62,663 bases of DNA from JAHEFU01 sp020440645 (GTDB lineage: Bacteria; 4484-113; JAFGCY01): the NCBI GenBank assembly GCA_020440645.1, contig JAGRNR010000018.1, positions 1 through 62,663 on the forward strand, written 5' to 3'. The notes under the pieces were generated by a model. The model did not search any database. It was given only the letters and a program-made list of their open reading frames with translations, and was not told where the DNA came from. This document shows positions 17,466 to 26,963 of this stretch, one piece after another. Each line of letters opens with the position of its first letter. The first letter of the stretch is position 1. Both the position numbers and the translations under genes were made by a program.

Positions 17466-19202
17466 TCAGTGCAGGGTGTCCACCGTCATCAGCAGGCGGT
17501 TGCCGCTCACGTACAGCATGTGCCGCGTGGGCCCGAGGTCCAGAAGCGGGCAGTGGATGTCCAGCAGGTCGTAGCAGCTGATCTGCTCCGGCTTGCTCCA
17601 GCTGGTGGTGCCGCCATCCGCGCCGTGCACCAGCACGTTGCGGTGGAAGCGCCACTGCTGGATGGCAACCTGCGGCACTCCCTCATACACGTACATGCCC
17701 TGCGGCCGCGCCCCGCCATCCACTCCGAGGAAGGTCTGGCTGATGGACTGCGGCACGGACCAGGTCTCTCCGGCGCTGCTTGTCGCGGCGGAGTACAGCG
17801 TGTTGTCACCGCCGCTGCCATCGTAAGTGACCGCAGGCAGGCCGTTGTACTCGACCAGGTACTGCTGCGTGCCCTGGCCCATTGCGCCATCGACAAGGTT
17901 GGCAAAGTTCCACTCAGCGCCGTCCGGGTCCTTTGCACGCACGTAGTACAGCTTGTCACCCTCGAAGTTGCGGATCAGCGTCGCCGGGTTGCCGTCGATG
18001 ATCGTCAGCGGGGTCATTGCATCGGCGTTGCCATTCGCGCCGACCGACGCCAGTGAGATCGGCTCCGGCCATGCCATGCCGTCCGGGTCGCTGGCGCGCA
18101 AATAGTCCGCGCTGCGGAAGCCGCCGATGAAGCTGATTTCCAGCCCGAACAGGATCGCCGGGTTGCCGTTGACAACCTTCAGCACCGGGTCATGCCCGCT
18201 GTCCTCCAGCGCGTCGACGATCTCCGTGTCATCCCACACGCTGCCGTTCTGGTCCATGCTGCGGATGTATTTCAGCTTGCCGGTGCCATGCCCCTCGCCG
18301 TCCTGCTGCGGGTCCTGGAAGGCGACCGCCGGCTTGCCGTTCACTTCGGCCATCGACACGCCGCCAACGTCATCGATGGAGGTCAGCACTACGGGAAAGC
18401 CCCACTGGCTGCCAAGTATGTTCAGGCTGCGGGAGTACTTCATGTCGTACTTGCCCGGCACATCCCCCGGCTCCAGATAGACTACGGCCGGATTGCCATT
18501 CACCAGCGCCGCGTCATAGCTGTGCTTCGCCTGCGGCGGGTCAGCCGTGAACTGGTACACATCGGACGCCTTCCAGGGCACGCCCAGCCCGACGCTGCCC
18601 AGCCCGGCCTCGTCATCCCCGAGGTACAGCACCAGCATGTAGGCCTGGCCGGCCGGGCCGGCATACTGCTCCAGTCCCGGCAGCTCCACGAACTCAGGCT
18701 GCTGCGGCCGGTACCAGTCCCAGCGGTTCGTGTCGAAGTTGCCAAGCCCGACGAACAGCAGGTCCTGCCGCTGCGGCACCTTATGCCAGCCCATGCTGGC
18801 GCAGGGCAGCTGCGGCAGTTCGCTCATGTCAAGCAGGAAGGTGGCATATGCCATGTCGCCGCCCTGCCGGGTATTGAACCAGTCACTGTTCATCCGCAGG
18901 AAGTGGTTCAGCTCATCGATGCTGACATTGCGGTTCGGCAGCTCAGTGTCATAGTCGTCAAAGTAGGCTGGTGCTTCCCGGTGGCTGGAGCTGGCCAGCC
19001 TGGCGCCATTGCTCCGCGCTGCTAGTTCCAGCGGGGCGGGCAGTTCCAGTCCGTTTGCTGCCGACAGGCCAGTGTCATCCGGCAGCGAAGCGCCAGCCTG
19101 CTGCGGCATCGCATCGACGGGAGGCGCATCTGTGCCCTGTCCGGCGCAGGCGCAGGACAGGATGGCAATCAGCAGGCAGGCCAGGTGGTTGTGCAGGCGC
19201 AT
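17466..19202 (-). CDS. Surface lipoprotein with propeller-like repeats
   Basis: 578 aa. Signal peptide MRLHNHLACLLIAILSCAC with a cysteine lipobox. An N-terminal domain (about 30-240) contains FVGLGNFDTNRWDWYRPQQ, the equivalent of the ANF.S.RW.W motif in the PKD lipoproteins, which shows that both subfamilies share that domain. The rest is a series of G.PA..Y......LyY.Ra.d..G..W repeats. It is a tandem paralogue of the product of 19327-21060, with a shared 22-nt element about 95 bp upstream of each start. Predicted lipid-anchored; ligand unknown. Confidence 0.82.
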   Translation of the reverse strand: MRLHNHLACLLIAILSCACAGQGTDAPPVDAMPQQAGASLPDDTGLSAANGLELPAPLELAARSNGARLASSSHREAPAYFDDYDTELPNRNVSIDELNHFLRMNSDWFNTRQGGDMAYATFLLDMSELPQLPCASMGWHKVPQRQDLLFVGLGNFDTNRWDWYRPQQPEFVELPGLEQYAGPAGQAYMLVLYLGDDEAGLGSVGLGVPWKASDVYQFTADPPQAKHSYDAALVNGNPAVVYLEPGDVPGKYDMKYSRSLNILGSQWGFPVVLTSIDDVGGVSMAEVNGKPAVAFQDPQQDGEGHGTGKLKYIRSMDQNGSVWDDTEIVDALEDSGHDPVLKVVNGNPAILFGLEISFIGGFRSADYLRASDPDGMAWPEPISLASVGANGNADAMTPLTIIDGNPATLIRNFEGDKLYYVRAKDPDGAEWNFANLVDGAMGQGTQQYLVEYNGLPAVTYDGSGGDNTLYSAATSSAGETWSVPQSISQTFLGVDGGARPQGMYVYEGVPQVAIQQWRFHRNVLVHGADGGTTSWSKPEQISCYDLLDIHCPLLDLGPTRHMLYVSGNRLLMTVDTLH

Positions 19203-19296
19203 GGGGGGGCTCCGGTTGGTGTTCGCGGTTTGCTTCCCCGGATTCTATTGCAGGACAGCCCGCCGCGTCACCCCCGCCGGGGTCCCGGGTGCTCCG

Positions 19297-19318
19297 TTTA
19301 ACCGGAATTTGGGAAATG
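19297..19318 (-). promoter_or_regulatory. Conserved upstream element, copy 1
   Basis: 22 nt matching 21151-21172 at 20 positions and lying 95 nt upstream of the start at 19202; copy 2 lies 91 nt upstream of the paralogue's start. On the minus strand the core is TTCCCAAAT-Y-CCGGTTAAA. Conservation between otherwise different spacers suggests a promoter or operator. Confidence 0.45.
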
Positions 19319-19326
19319 CGCGCAGC

Positions 19327-21060
19327 TTACTCCAGCTGGCTGAAGATCAGCTGGCCTCCGCTGACATACAGGAAGGAAGGCACGCCGCCCAGCTCCAGCA
19401 TGTCACTCTGGCCACTGAATTCCTGCGTGTTGCAGACATGCTCCGGCGCGCCCCAGCTCGTGCCGCCGGCGTCGTCCGAGCGCACGAATACGAGGCGGTT
19501 GGCATTGTACTGGTCCACCAGCACCGCCGGCTTGCCGTCCAGCATCACCAGCCCGCGCGGCTGTGACCCGGGATCATCGACGAAGTCGCTCTGATAGACC
19601 AGCACCGGGTCGTTCCAGCTGCCGCCATCGGCATCCTGCGCCAGACGCCAGTAGGTGTTGTCCGTGTTGTCAGTGTCGTACACCATCGCCGGCAGGCCGC
19701 CCACGTCCATCAGGTACAGGCTGAAGCCGGAGCGCTGGGGCACGAAGAACGGGGTGCCGGATCCCCAGGCGGTCCCGTTGGCATCGGTGGCACGGATGTA
19801 GCCGACGGTCTCCTGGTTCAGGCCGGACTGGTAGGCGATTGCCGGAAAACCGTCAATCACGGCCAGCGGTGAGTTGTAGATCCCGTAGCCGCCGCTCACC
19901 GGACCCTTCACCGTGACCGGACTGTTCCAGCTGCTGCCGTCCGCGGCACTGGCCTGTACGTACATCAGGCCCTTGCTGAATCCGTCAAGGTCCTCATTCG
20001 CGTAGGAGATCGCTGGCATGCCGTTGACAATCGTCATGTACGGTGAGATTCCGTGGTTGTCTCCCATGCCGTCGTCAATCGTCATGCTGCTGCCCCAGGC
20101 AGTGCCCTGCGGGTCAGCCGAGCGGACGAACCTGAGTGAACCGTGGGCCACGAAGCCGTCGCCGGGGTTCACATATTCGAATTCCTGCCAGGCTATCGCC
20201 GGATTTCCATCAACAATGGCCAGGGAGATGTACGGCATGAACTCAGCGGGTCCCAGCACATCGATCGCCGCGCCCCAGGCATTGCCGGCGCTGTCCAGCG
20301 CACGGGCGAACTTGACCGTGAACATTTCCGCGGCGAAGTCCTCCGCAATCCAGGCGATGGCCGGCTTGCCATCCGCCAGCACCAGTTCAATGTCCTGGTC
20401 CAGCTGGATCTCGTCGAACTCGCCGTAATCCACCACCGGGCTTGTGCTCCACTCGCTGCCGACGCTCACGCTGCCGAGCTGCAGGGTGTTCGGGCCGCTC
20501 TGCAGCACTAGAACAAGCATCCGGCTGGCGGCATCAGTGTACGGATCAAGGGAGGAAAGCTCGGCAACCTTAGCGGAATTGAACCATTCCCAGCGGTTGC
20601 TGTCAAAGTTGGCAACTGCGAAATAGGCCATGCCCTCATACGGACCGGCGACCCAGTCCACCCGCACCCGCGGCAACGGGCTGAGCCCGGACAGGTCGAA
20701 GCTGAACATCGCGAAACCGAGGTCGGCCGGGTCATGGCTGCTTGACCAGCCCCCGGGGATGTACAGCGTGTCCTCGCCGAACAGGCTGAATACACCCTGG
20801 CTGGGCAGGCTGGCGTCATAGTCCCTGCCGAGGAGCAGGGCGAAGTCTCCGGCCGCACTGGACTGTCGTGATAGTCCGGCGCCAGCGGGCAGCGCCAACG
20901 GGTCCGGCAGGCCATGTATGAACTGCGGGGCTCCAGGGCTGTCATCAGCCTGCAGATTGACCACCGCATCAGGCTTAGGCTGTGGGGACTGCTGGCCTCC
21001 ACAGGCACTCAGCACGATCATCGAAATCAGCAAGGGAAGAATCCTGGCAATCCTGGGCAT
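19327..21060 (-). CDS. Surface lipoprotein with propeller-like repeats
   Basis: 577 aa. Signal peptide with lipobox LSAC (Cys20), preceded by GGAGAG 6 nt before ATG 21060. N-terminal domain with YFAVANFDSNRWEWFNSAKV, then seven or so repeats such as GNPAIAWQEFEYV and GKPAVLVDQYNANRLVFVRS. Same length and order as the product of 17466-19202, so a local duplication. No catalytic motif. Likely a surface-exposed propeller for binding. Confidence 0.82.
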   Translation of the reverse strand: MPRIARILPLLISMIVLSACGGQQSPQPKPDAVVNLQADDSPGAPQFIHGLPDPLALPAGAGLSRQSSAAGDFALLLGRDYDASLPSQGVFSLFGEDTLYIPGGWSSSHDPADLGFAMFSFDLSGLSPLPRVRVDWVAGPYEGMAYFAVANFDSNRWEWFNSAKVAELSSLDPYTDAASRMLVLVLQSGPNTLQLGSVSVGSEWSTSPVVDYGEFDEIQLDQDIELVLADGKPAIAWIAEDFAAEMFTVKFARALDSAGNAWGAAIDVLGPAEFMPYISLAIVDGNPAIAWQEFEYVNPGDGFVAHGSLRFVRSADPQGTAWGSSMTIDDGMGDNHGISPYMTIVNGMPAISYANEDLDGFSKGLMYVQASAADGSSWNSPVTVKGPVSGGYGIYNSPLAVIDGFPAIAYQSGLNQETVGYIRATDANGTAWGSGTPFFVPQRSGFSLYLMDVGGLPAMVYDTDNTDNTYWRLAQDADGGSWNDPVLVYQSDFVDDPGSQPRGLVMLDGKPAVLVDQYNANRLVFVRSDDAGGTSWGAPEHVCNTQEFSGQSDMLELGGVPSFLYVSGGQLIFSQLE

Positions 21061-21150
21061 GCAACTCTCCGGTCAGAACATCTTTCTGTCGGGAGAATGT
21101 TAGGCCAGGGCTGGCTCGCCGGTCCTGTCCAGTGCTCAATTGAGAATCAA

Positions 21151-21172
21151 TTTAACCGGGATTTGGGAATTG
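21151..21172 (-). promoter_or_regulatory. Conserved upstream element, copy 2
   Basis: Second copy of the 22-nt element (two mismatches to 19297-19318), 91 nt upstream of the start at 21060. It is also 88 nt upstream of the divergent lipoprotein gene at 21260, so it could serve both. Confidence 0.45.
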
Positions 21173-21259
21173 CTGTTTAGCGCCCGGGGGCTGCGGGTAA
21201 CAAACATGGTTGCCGCAGGAGGCAACCCCCAAACAGTAATCTCCATCAAGGATGTGTGT

Positions 21260-21796
21260 ATGTACAGGAATGTACTGATGATGATTTCCCTTGTGATCGT
21301 GCTGTTTGCCGCTTCCTGCGGGGGCGGCGGGTTCACGGTCGGCGATCCCGGTGGCGGCGGTGCTCCCGCTGACAACACAGCCCCCGAGGTCGTGATCAGC
21401 GGCATCAGCGAAGGCAGTGCCTACGGCGAGCAGCAGCCCGGCGTGAACTTCCTCAACGTGAAGGGCGTGGCGGCTGACACGGGCGGTGTCGCCAACATGG
21501 CGATGCGCATCAACGGCACGCTGGTCGCTGCCAGCAATGACAGCGAGCTCAGCTTCGGATGGGACGTGACCGGCTATGATGACGGCGCCTACGAGGTGGC
21601 GGTGCAGGCCAGCGATGCCAGCGGCAACGTGGCTGAGGAGGTCGTCAACGTGATCGTTGACAACGACCTGATCTTCATCCCGCCGGGCAGCTTCTGGCCC
21701 GAGCTGGACCTCGACTTCGGCATCGAGGACCCGATCCCCGACCCGGATCCGGGCCCGTGGGTGCCGGACCTCGACATCATCTTCCCCGGCCTGTAA
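21260..21796 (+). CDS. Lipoprotein with bacterial Ig-like domain
   Basis: 178 aa from ATG 21260, which has AAGGA 8 nt upstream and starts the lipoprotein signal MYRNVLMMISLVIVLFAASC. The in-frame ATG at 21140 would bury the signal peptide and is rejected. After a glycine-rich linker there is one Ig-like domain (about 40-140: NTAPEVVISGISEGSAYG, then GAYEVAVQASDASGNVAEE), as in surface adhesion or spacer modules. The C-terminus is a Pro/Asp-rich tail. It is transcribed alone and followed by a strong terminator hairpin. Confidence 0.78.
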   Translation: MYRNVLMMISLVIVLFAASCGGGGFTVGDPGGGGAPADNTAPEVVISGISEGSAYGEQQPGVNFLNVKGVAADTGGVANMAMRINGTLVAASNDSELSFGWDVTGYDDGAYEVAVQASDASGNVAEEVVNVIVDNDLIFIPPGSFWPELDLDFGIEDPIPDPDPGPWVPDLDIIFPGL

Positions 21797-21861
21797 GCCG
21801 GACCCCACCGGATAAGCGGCCTGTGCGGGATGCACGCGCCGCCCCGGAACCTGACGACATG

Positions 21862-21894
21862 AATGCCTGCCCCACGGGGCAGGCATTACCTTTT
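21862..21894 (+). terminator. Rho-independent-type terminator
   Basis: A 12-bp perfect stem (AATGCCTGCCCC and its complement) with an AC loop at 21862-21887, followed by ACCTTTT. It lies 65 bp after the stop at 21796 and just before the end of the convergent pseudogene, so it may act for both strands. Confidence 0.7.
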
Positions 21895-21906
21895 CAAGTG
21901 CCTTGC

Positions 21907-24900
21907 TCAGCGCCGGGCGAAGCGCAGCCTGGCCTCCGGGAGTTCCGGACTGTAGTCGGTACCACTTCCCGAATCGCCTCTATGAAACAATAGGATCGCC
22001 GGCTGGCCAGCGCACTCCACGAAACCTCGGACACTCCGCTCGCTGATATTGTTTAGCTGCGCGGCTGGCTGAGGAGCCTGCCAGTCCTGTCCCTGGTTGT
22101 CCTTGGCTTCGCAGTAGACAACATGATGGCCGTAGCCTCTGTCGCCTCGTTCCAATTCGAGGAAGACGAATGCCGGCCGGCCGTCGACATCGGCAAGGCA
22201 GCGGGGTGGGGCAGTCCAGCCCTGTACTCCGTGGAGGCCATCGAGGCGCCAGTCCTCCACAAGTGCAGGTCGCGGCTGGAACCAGTCCTGGCCCTCCGCG
22301 TCTGAAGCACTGCAGTAGTAGAAGCCGTGGAATCCACCAACCATGTTGGAAGTGGGAATCCCGCCGTCGTAGATCGGGGAAATCCAGTCCGACTTCAGGT
22401 AGCTTAGCAATACCGCGGGCATGCCATCGACCTGTGCAAGTGCCACGGGCTGGAGGACAATGCCGTCGTCAACCGCATAACTGCCGATCAGGGTGGGCTC
22501 GGCCCAGCTGCCGCCGATGGGGTCAGACGCGATCGTGAAGTACACATCCACCTTTGTATACAGAAGGTCGGGGTTCTGGGTGTAGTCGCCAAACACCATC
22601 GCCGGCCTTCCGTTGATCAGAGCTGCTGCGTTGTTTCTTATATGGTATGGCACCGTATCAAATGAGCTTGCAAGATTCCAGTCCTGCGAGATCGGCTCGC
22701 GGCTGTAGACCAACATTTGCTTACCGCCGCAGACCACGGGCTGACCGTCGTGCTCATATACCAGGGCATATGCAAATGACAGCCCAGTTCCACTGACAAA
22801 TTCCCAGGCACCGGACCAGACAGTCCCTGCGACATTTTCAGCAGTGATGTAGTTTGCCCCGAGGACCAGGGCAGGTTTGCCAAGTACTAGTCCGCTGGAA
22901 ACTGAGTATTCCCCTCCCGGGGACACGCTTGTAGGACTCACCAGGACCGGTGGCAGCCAGCTTGAGCCGGTCTGCCCGTCGGGGGGAATCGCGTGGGTAA
23001 GGTAACTACCGCCCAGGGACAGGCCAGCGACAACCAGCGGGTAGCCATCCGCTGTCAACTGCAGACTGGCTCCCTCCGCCACGGATATCACGTCCTTCCC
23101 ATCCTCCACCACTACGTCCGAGATATTCCAGTCACTGTCATGGTCCGTCCAGAAATCCGCTTCTGTGGAAACCAGCTCCGGATAGCTGTGGTCGGCCTTG
23201 TCCTCGAAGGAGAAGGCGCGGAAGATCAGGGTCGTGCGGCTGCTGGCGTTGAACCGGACGAAGGCCTCACCGCTCACCGAGGCGGTACTTGTAGCCACCG
23301 CCCAGCCCGGTGATGAAGTCCCCGTCCTGGCTGCGGTTGGAGGGGCCGTAGAGCCAGGTCCGGTAGTACTGGACCGCTTCCTCGATCTGGCGTTCCGGGT
23401 CCAGCTGGCCCAGCTTGAAGAAGATGTCCTTCGGATTGTCACTGGAGTAGAGGAAGGGGTCGAGCACGATCCAGCCGCCGTCAACGTGGCCTTCATAGGG
23501 GTTGTCAGGATCTTCCTCCGTTGGCAGCACTTCGTCCAGCGCCAGCGTCACCCCGAGGTTGGCACCTGTGATGATCACGTAGTCGCTGAACACCTGCAGC
23601 AGTTCCTCCTTCAGGTAGCTCGGCAGGGGCAGTGCACCGACGACGGAGGTGACCAGTGAGCCGAGGGTCTCGCCCGCGCTCGGTGCCCGCTCGGAGTAGA
23701 AGTGCCCCTTGACGATAACCTCATACTCGGTGTCGCTGCGCAGGCGCAGGCGCGGCATCTCCACGAACAGGGCCTTGACATCCGTCGGGTAGGCCAGGTC
23801 GATGATGTGCCGCTGCAGGCTGACCATCATCGAGACGGCGCCGATGGCGAAGCCGCCGCCGCCCGTGAGTGCTCCGACCCCGACTGACAGCAGGTCCCAG
23901 AGGTAGCTGCTGTTGCCGATCCGCGCGCTCTGGGCGTCGTAGTACAGGTGCTCGAAGTTGTTGCCCCAGACCGCCGCACTGGCCGCCTTGTTGGCAGCCT
24001 TGCCCTGCACGGACATATCCTCGAGGATGCCGATGCAGCCGGAGTTCTCCAGGTAGGCCAGCAGCTGGGCCTGTTCCGCGGGGCTGAGCGAATCCAGCTC
24101 GTCGGCAATCCAGGCGTCGAACACCATGAACAGCTCGTCCAGCTTGGCGAGCTCGGCGGCGAGCGGCCCGGCCTGGATGCCGGTCTCGTCCTGGAAGCCC
24201 CACAGTTCGTTGATCGTATCCTGCGTGCCCAGCACCTTGATGCCGTCAAAGCTGTCCTGTACGACATGCCGGAACTGCTCGGCGCTGTGCCCGGGCTGGC
24301 CGGCCTCAATCTCCAGCATGAAGCTGTCGAGCGGTCCGGCCCCGTCCTCCAGGAAGAACTCGTAGCTGCCCGGCGCGAGCAGGGGCGCCACGATCCAGGC
24401 GAAGTTGCCTGCACTGACGGCTGCACCTGGGAGCGGCACGGGTTCGCCGTCCCCGAGGCCAAGCGTCATGTTGTCAATGAATCCCTCGAGTGGCTGGCTG
24501 AATTCCAGCTGCACGGGCAGGCCCGGTTCGATGTTCTGCGGTGATACGGCCAGCAGGGTAAGCGGGCCGCCGTTGCCACTCGGCGGCAGACCGGCGATGT
24601 TGCTGGGCCGGCCTTCGCTGCCGTCCAGTACGGGGCGCACCCAGTAGCTCTGGCCCTCTGCCCCGGCGGGCAGCATGAAGCTGAAGGACAGGCGCTGTGA
24701 CGACTTCTCTCCGAGGGCCTGCTCCAGCGGCAGCTCCGCAAGCGGCTGGATGCTTGATGGAGCTCCTGGCGCGGGGTAGTCGCTGTCAGCATTGCCGGCG
24801 TAGATTCGGTAGGACTGCACGGCGTTGCCGAAATTCTGGCCGATCGGCGTGATGTCCGCTATCCCGATCTGGCCGTTGTCATCGCCATCCGCAACGGACA

Positions 24901-25393
24901 GCGCGCTCGCATGCCCGAAGGGTTCCTAGAGGCTGTCCGCCAGCAGGCCGATCATCCCGGGCTGCAGGTTCGGGACCTCGCTCGCCCCGAAATTCACGCC
25001 CAGCGGCGTCAGGTCGGCAATCCCCACGAGTCCGTTCTGGTCATAGACACCGGGGTTGGCGTAGTACCAGCTCAGGGTCTGGGTGGACTCATCGTAGTCA
25101 AGCTGCGCCGCGGCCTTTTCCCCATCGGGCACGGCCGCCGTGGCCCGCTGCCCGGCCGGGTAGCGCGCGCTGAGCTGCCGGGCCAGTTCGAGCTGCAGTT
25201 CCTGCCAGAGCGGGGCGTCCAGGACCTCGGGCCTCGGCAGGTCGGCCAGTCCAGCCGGGTCAAGTTCGCCGGAGGGCATGGCTGCCGGGAGCGGTGTGAC
25301 GAGACCGTGGTTGCCGGACCCTGCTCCTGAGCAGGAAAGCAGGCTGCACGCGACAACAAATAAAGGCCATGGATGCTGCACCTGTCTGGACAT
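21907..25393 (-). pseudogene. Broken dockerin-propeller lipoprotein (TAG plus frameshift)
   Basis: The 5' part (ATG 25393, preceded by GAGGTG) encodes a lipoprotein signal (VVACSLLSC) and the first half of a dockerin pair, NPGVYDQNGLVGIADLTPLG. The frame then meets TAG at 24926-24928. The second dockerin loop, DGDDNGQIGIADITPIGQNF, follows immediately in the same frame, so the stop cuts a single domain. The frame continues to a stop at 23267, but the homologous propeller repeats resume in another frame from about 23280, so a one-base shift lies near 23278-23295. Repaired, the protein would be about 1,160 aa with an unfamiliar helical middle region and C-terminal repeats. Sequencing error is possible for either lesion. 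Confidence 0.75.
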
Positions 25394-25545
25394 GGCGCAC
25401 CTCAGCACTGGGATCAGTATCGCGAGTATAACACTTCAGTGCTGATCCAGTTACTGCGTGGAAGCTCTGCTGGCGCATCCTGCCCTCCGGAAGGTCCGCT
25501 GCCCGCCATGCAGGTTGACTGGATCCAGTATCGGTTTTACACGAT

Positions 25546-26769
25546 CTACTCTTGAGTGACCTGCCAGTCCCCATGCTGCATGTCTGAACTCCATACGGGC
25601 CGCTTGACCGGCAGGGGCAGGACATTGTCACCGCTGGCATCCAGCACGTAGCGCGATCCCGCTTCCATCATGATTGACAACCTGCAGTCCGCAGGGTCCC
25701 TGATATCCTGCCTGGCACTGAACCTGAGCTGGGCAATCCGCCCGTCGCCCGCCGGTTCCACCTGCGGGGAGCGGCTGTCGATTGCCAGCAGCACCCGCCC
25801 CGCTTTCTTGTCCGGCTGGGCGAAGTAGATGCGGGCATCAGCACAGTCATCGAAGAAGCCTCCGAGCTCCGCATCCCGGAAGCTGAGCTTGGTCCTGTCA
25901 AACTCAATCACGAACAGCCCTTTCCCGAAAGCCGGCAGCCCTGTGGCATCCAGCTTGACGTAGAGATCCCCGTCCTCACGCAGCGTTTCAGGCAGCTCAG
26001 TGACAAGTTCAACCAGCGGCTCCGGCTCCCGCACCACTACTTCCATCTCCAGGAAATCCGTCAGTACCTCGCCATCCGCCAGGGCCCGGACCCTGATGAG
26101 AACCGGTCCCGGCCTGTCCGGTGTCCACGTAAGCTGCGGTTCAGTTGTCGTCACCGTTGTTGCTTCATCTTTTCCGGTATCTGGCAACAAAGCGTCATTG
26201 GCAGGCTGGATAAGTGGCTCAACTGGCGCCTGCCTGCCGGGGAATGCCACTGTCACAGCGGGATCCGCTGGCACATCATCCGGCGTTCCGGCCAGTGACG
26301 CCAGTGCCGATTCCAGCCCGCTTCCCACCGTGCCGAGTGCTTCAGCAAGCGCATCCATCCCCGGGCCGGCGCTGCCTGGGCCAGTCTCTGCCGCTGCCCG
26401 ATCCTCAGGCAATGGACTGACCTGGTCCGCTGCGGAGCTGGCACCGCTGTCAAGCTGCCATTCATATTCAAGCTCCCGGTCTGAGGGATTGTCATCCTCA
26501 AGCAGGATAAGGTAGCTTTCACCGGGGTGCACATCACCGGTTTCCATGTACAGCCGCCCAAGCCTGACAACAGCTTGCACTTCCAGCAGCTCACCTTCCG
26601 CTGTTGTTTCCTCCCCGTCGCTGTCCCCACTCGTCGGGGTGCGGTACTGCTCCTCTCTTCCGGCAGTATCCGCCGCATCGGCTCCGGCCGGTGTGCCGCT
26701 GCTGGTGCAGGCGCCGAAGAGCGCAGAGCTGAGCAAGATGCCAAGAGCTGCGAACCTGAGAACTCCCAC
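25546..26769 (-). CDS. Cohesin-domain lipoprotein
   Basis: 407 aa. GTG start at 26769 with GGAGG 7 nt upstream; signal peptide ending FGAC. Residues about 25-260 are low-complexity, acidic and Thr/Pro/Ala-rich, with a possible beta domain (LTWTPDRPGPVLIRVRALAD). The C-terminal part (about 265-390) has the look of a cohesin domain: LYVKLDATGLPAFGKGLFVI, EFDRTKLSFRDAELG, then GRIAQLRFSAR. Cohesins bind dockerins, and dockerin-type loops occur in at least seven neighbouring proteins. So this could be a surface receptor for them (inference). It is next to two dockerin lipoprotein genes on the same strand. Confidence 0.72.
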   Translation of the reverse strand: MGVLRFAALGILLSSALFGACTSSGTPAGADAADTAGREEQYRTPTSGDSDGEETTAEGELLEVQAVVRLGRLYMETGDVHPGESYLILLEDDNPSDRELEYEWQLDSGASSAADQVSPLPEDRAAAETGPGSAGPGMDALAEALGTVGSGLESALASLAGTPDDVPADPAVTVAFPGRQAPVEPLIQPANDALLPDTGKDEATTVTTTEPQLTWTPDRPGPVLIRVRALADGEVLTDFLEMEVVVREPEPLVELVTELPETLREDGDLYVKLDATGLPAFGKGLFVIEFDRTKLSFRDAELGGFFDDCADARIYFAQPDKKAGRVLLAIDSRSPQVEPAGDGRIAQLRFSARQDIRDPADCRLSIMMEAGSRYVLDASGDNVLPLPVKRPVWSSDMQHGDWQVTQE

Positions 26770-26893
26770 AGGCCGTCCTCCCCTGTCAATCCGTGATAGA
26801 CAGCAATGACGCGGCCACGGTGGTCACGTTCAACGGAGTGCTGGTGCAGGATCATCGTGTCACTTTGGCTCCCGGCAATCAAACAGCATCCCC

Positions 26894-26963
26894 AGCTGCT
26901 GCCTGGTGCTTGCTGCTTCTCATTCTCCCAATGCCCACTGACTACTGACCACTGCTCACCTCC
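26894..26963 (-). repeat. CAGTGGTCAGTAG-type microrepeat
   Basis: Minus-strand words GTCAGT, GGGCATT and GAGAATGAGAAGCAGC, degenerate and tandem-like, starting at the TAG that ends the preceding dockerin gene remnant. The same words recur at 28555-28810. Confidence 0.5.

Noticed and set aside
24926..24928. Pyrrolysine at the in-frame TAG
   Set aside because: The TAG lies in a variable dockerin linker, no methylamine context is visible, and the gene has an additional frameshift, so decay or sequence error is more likely.
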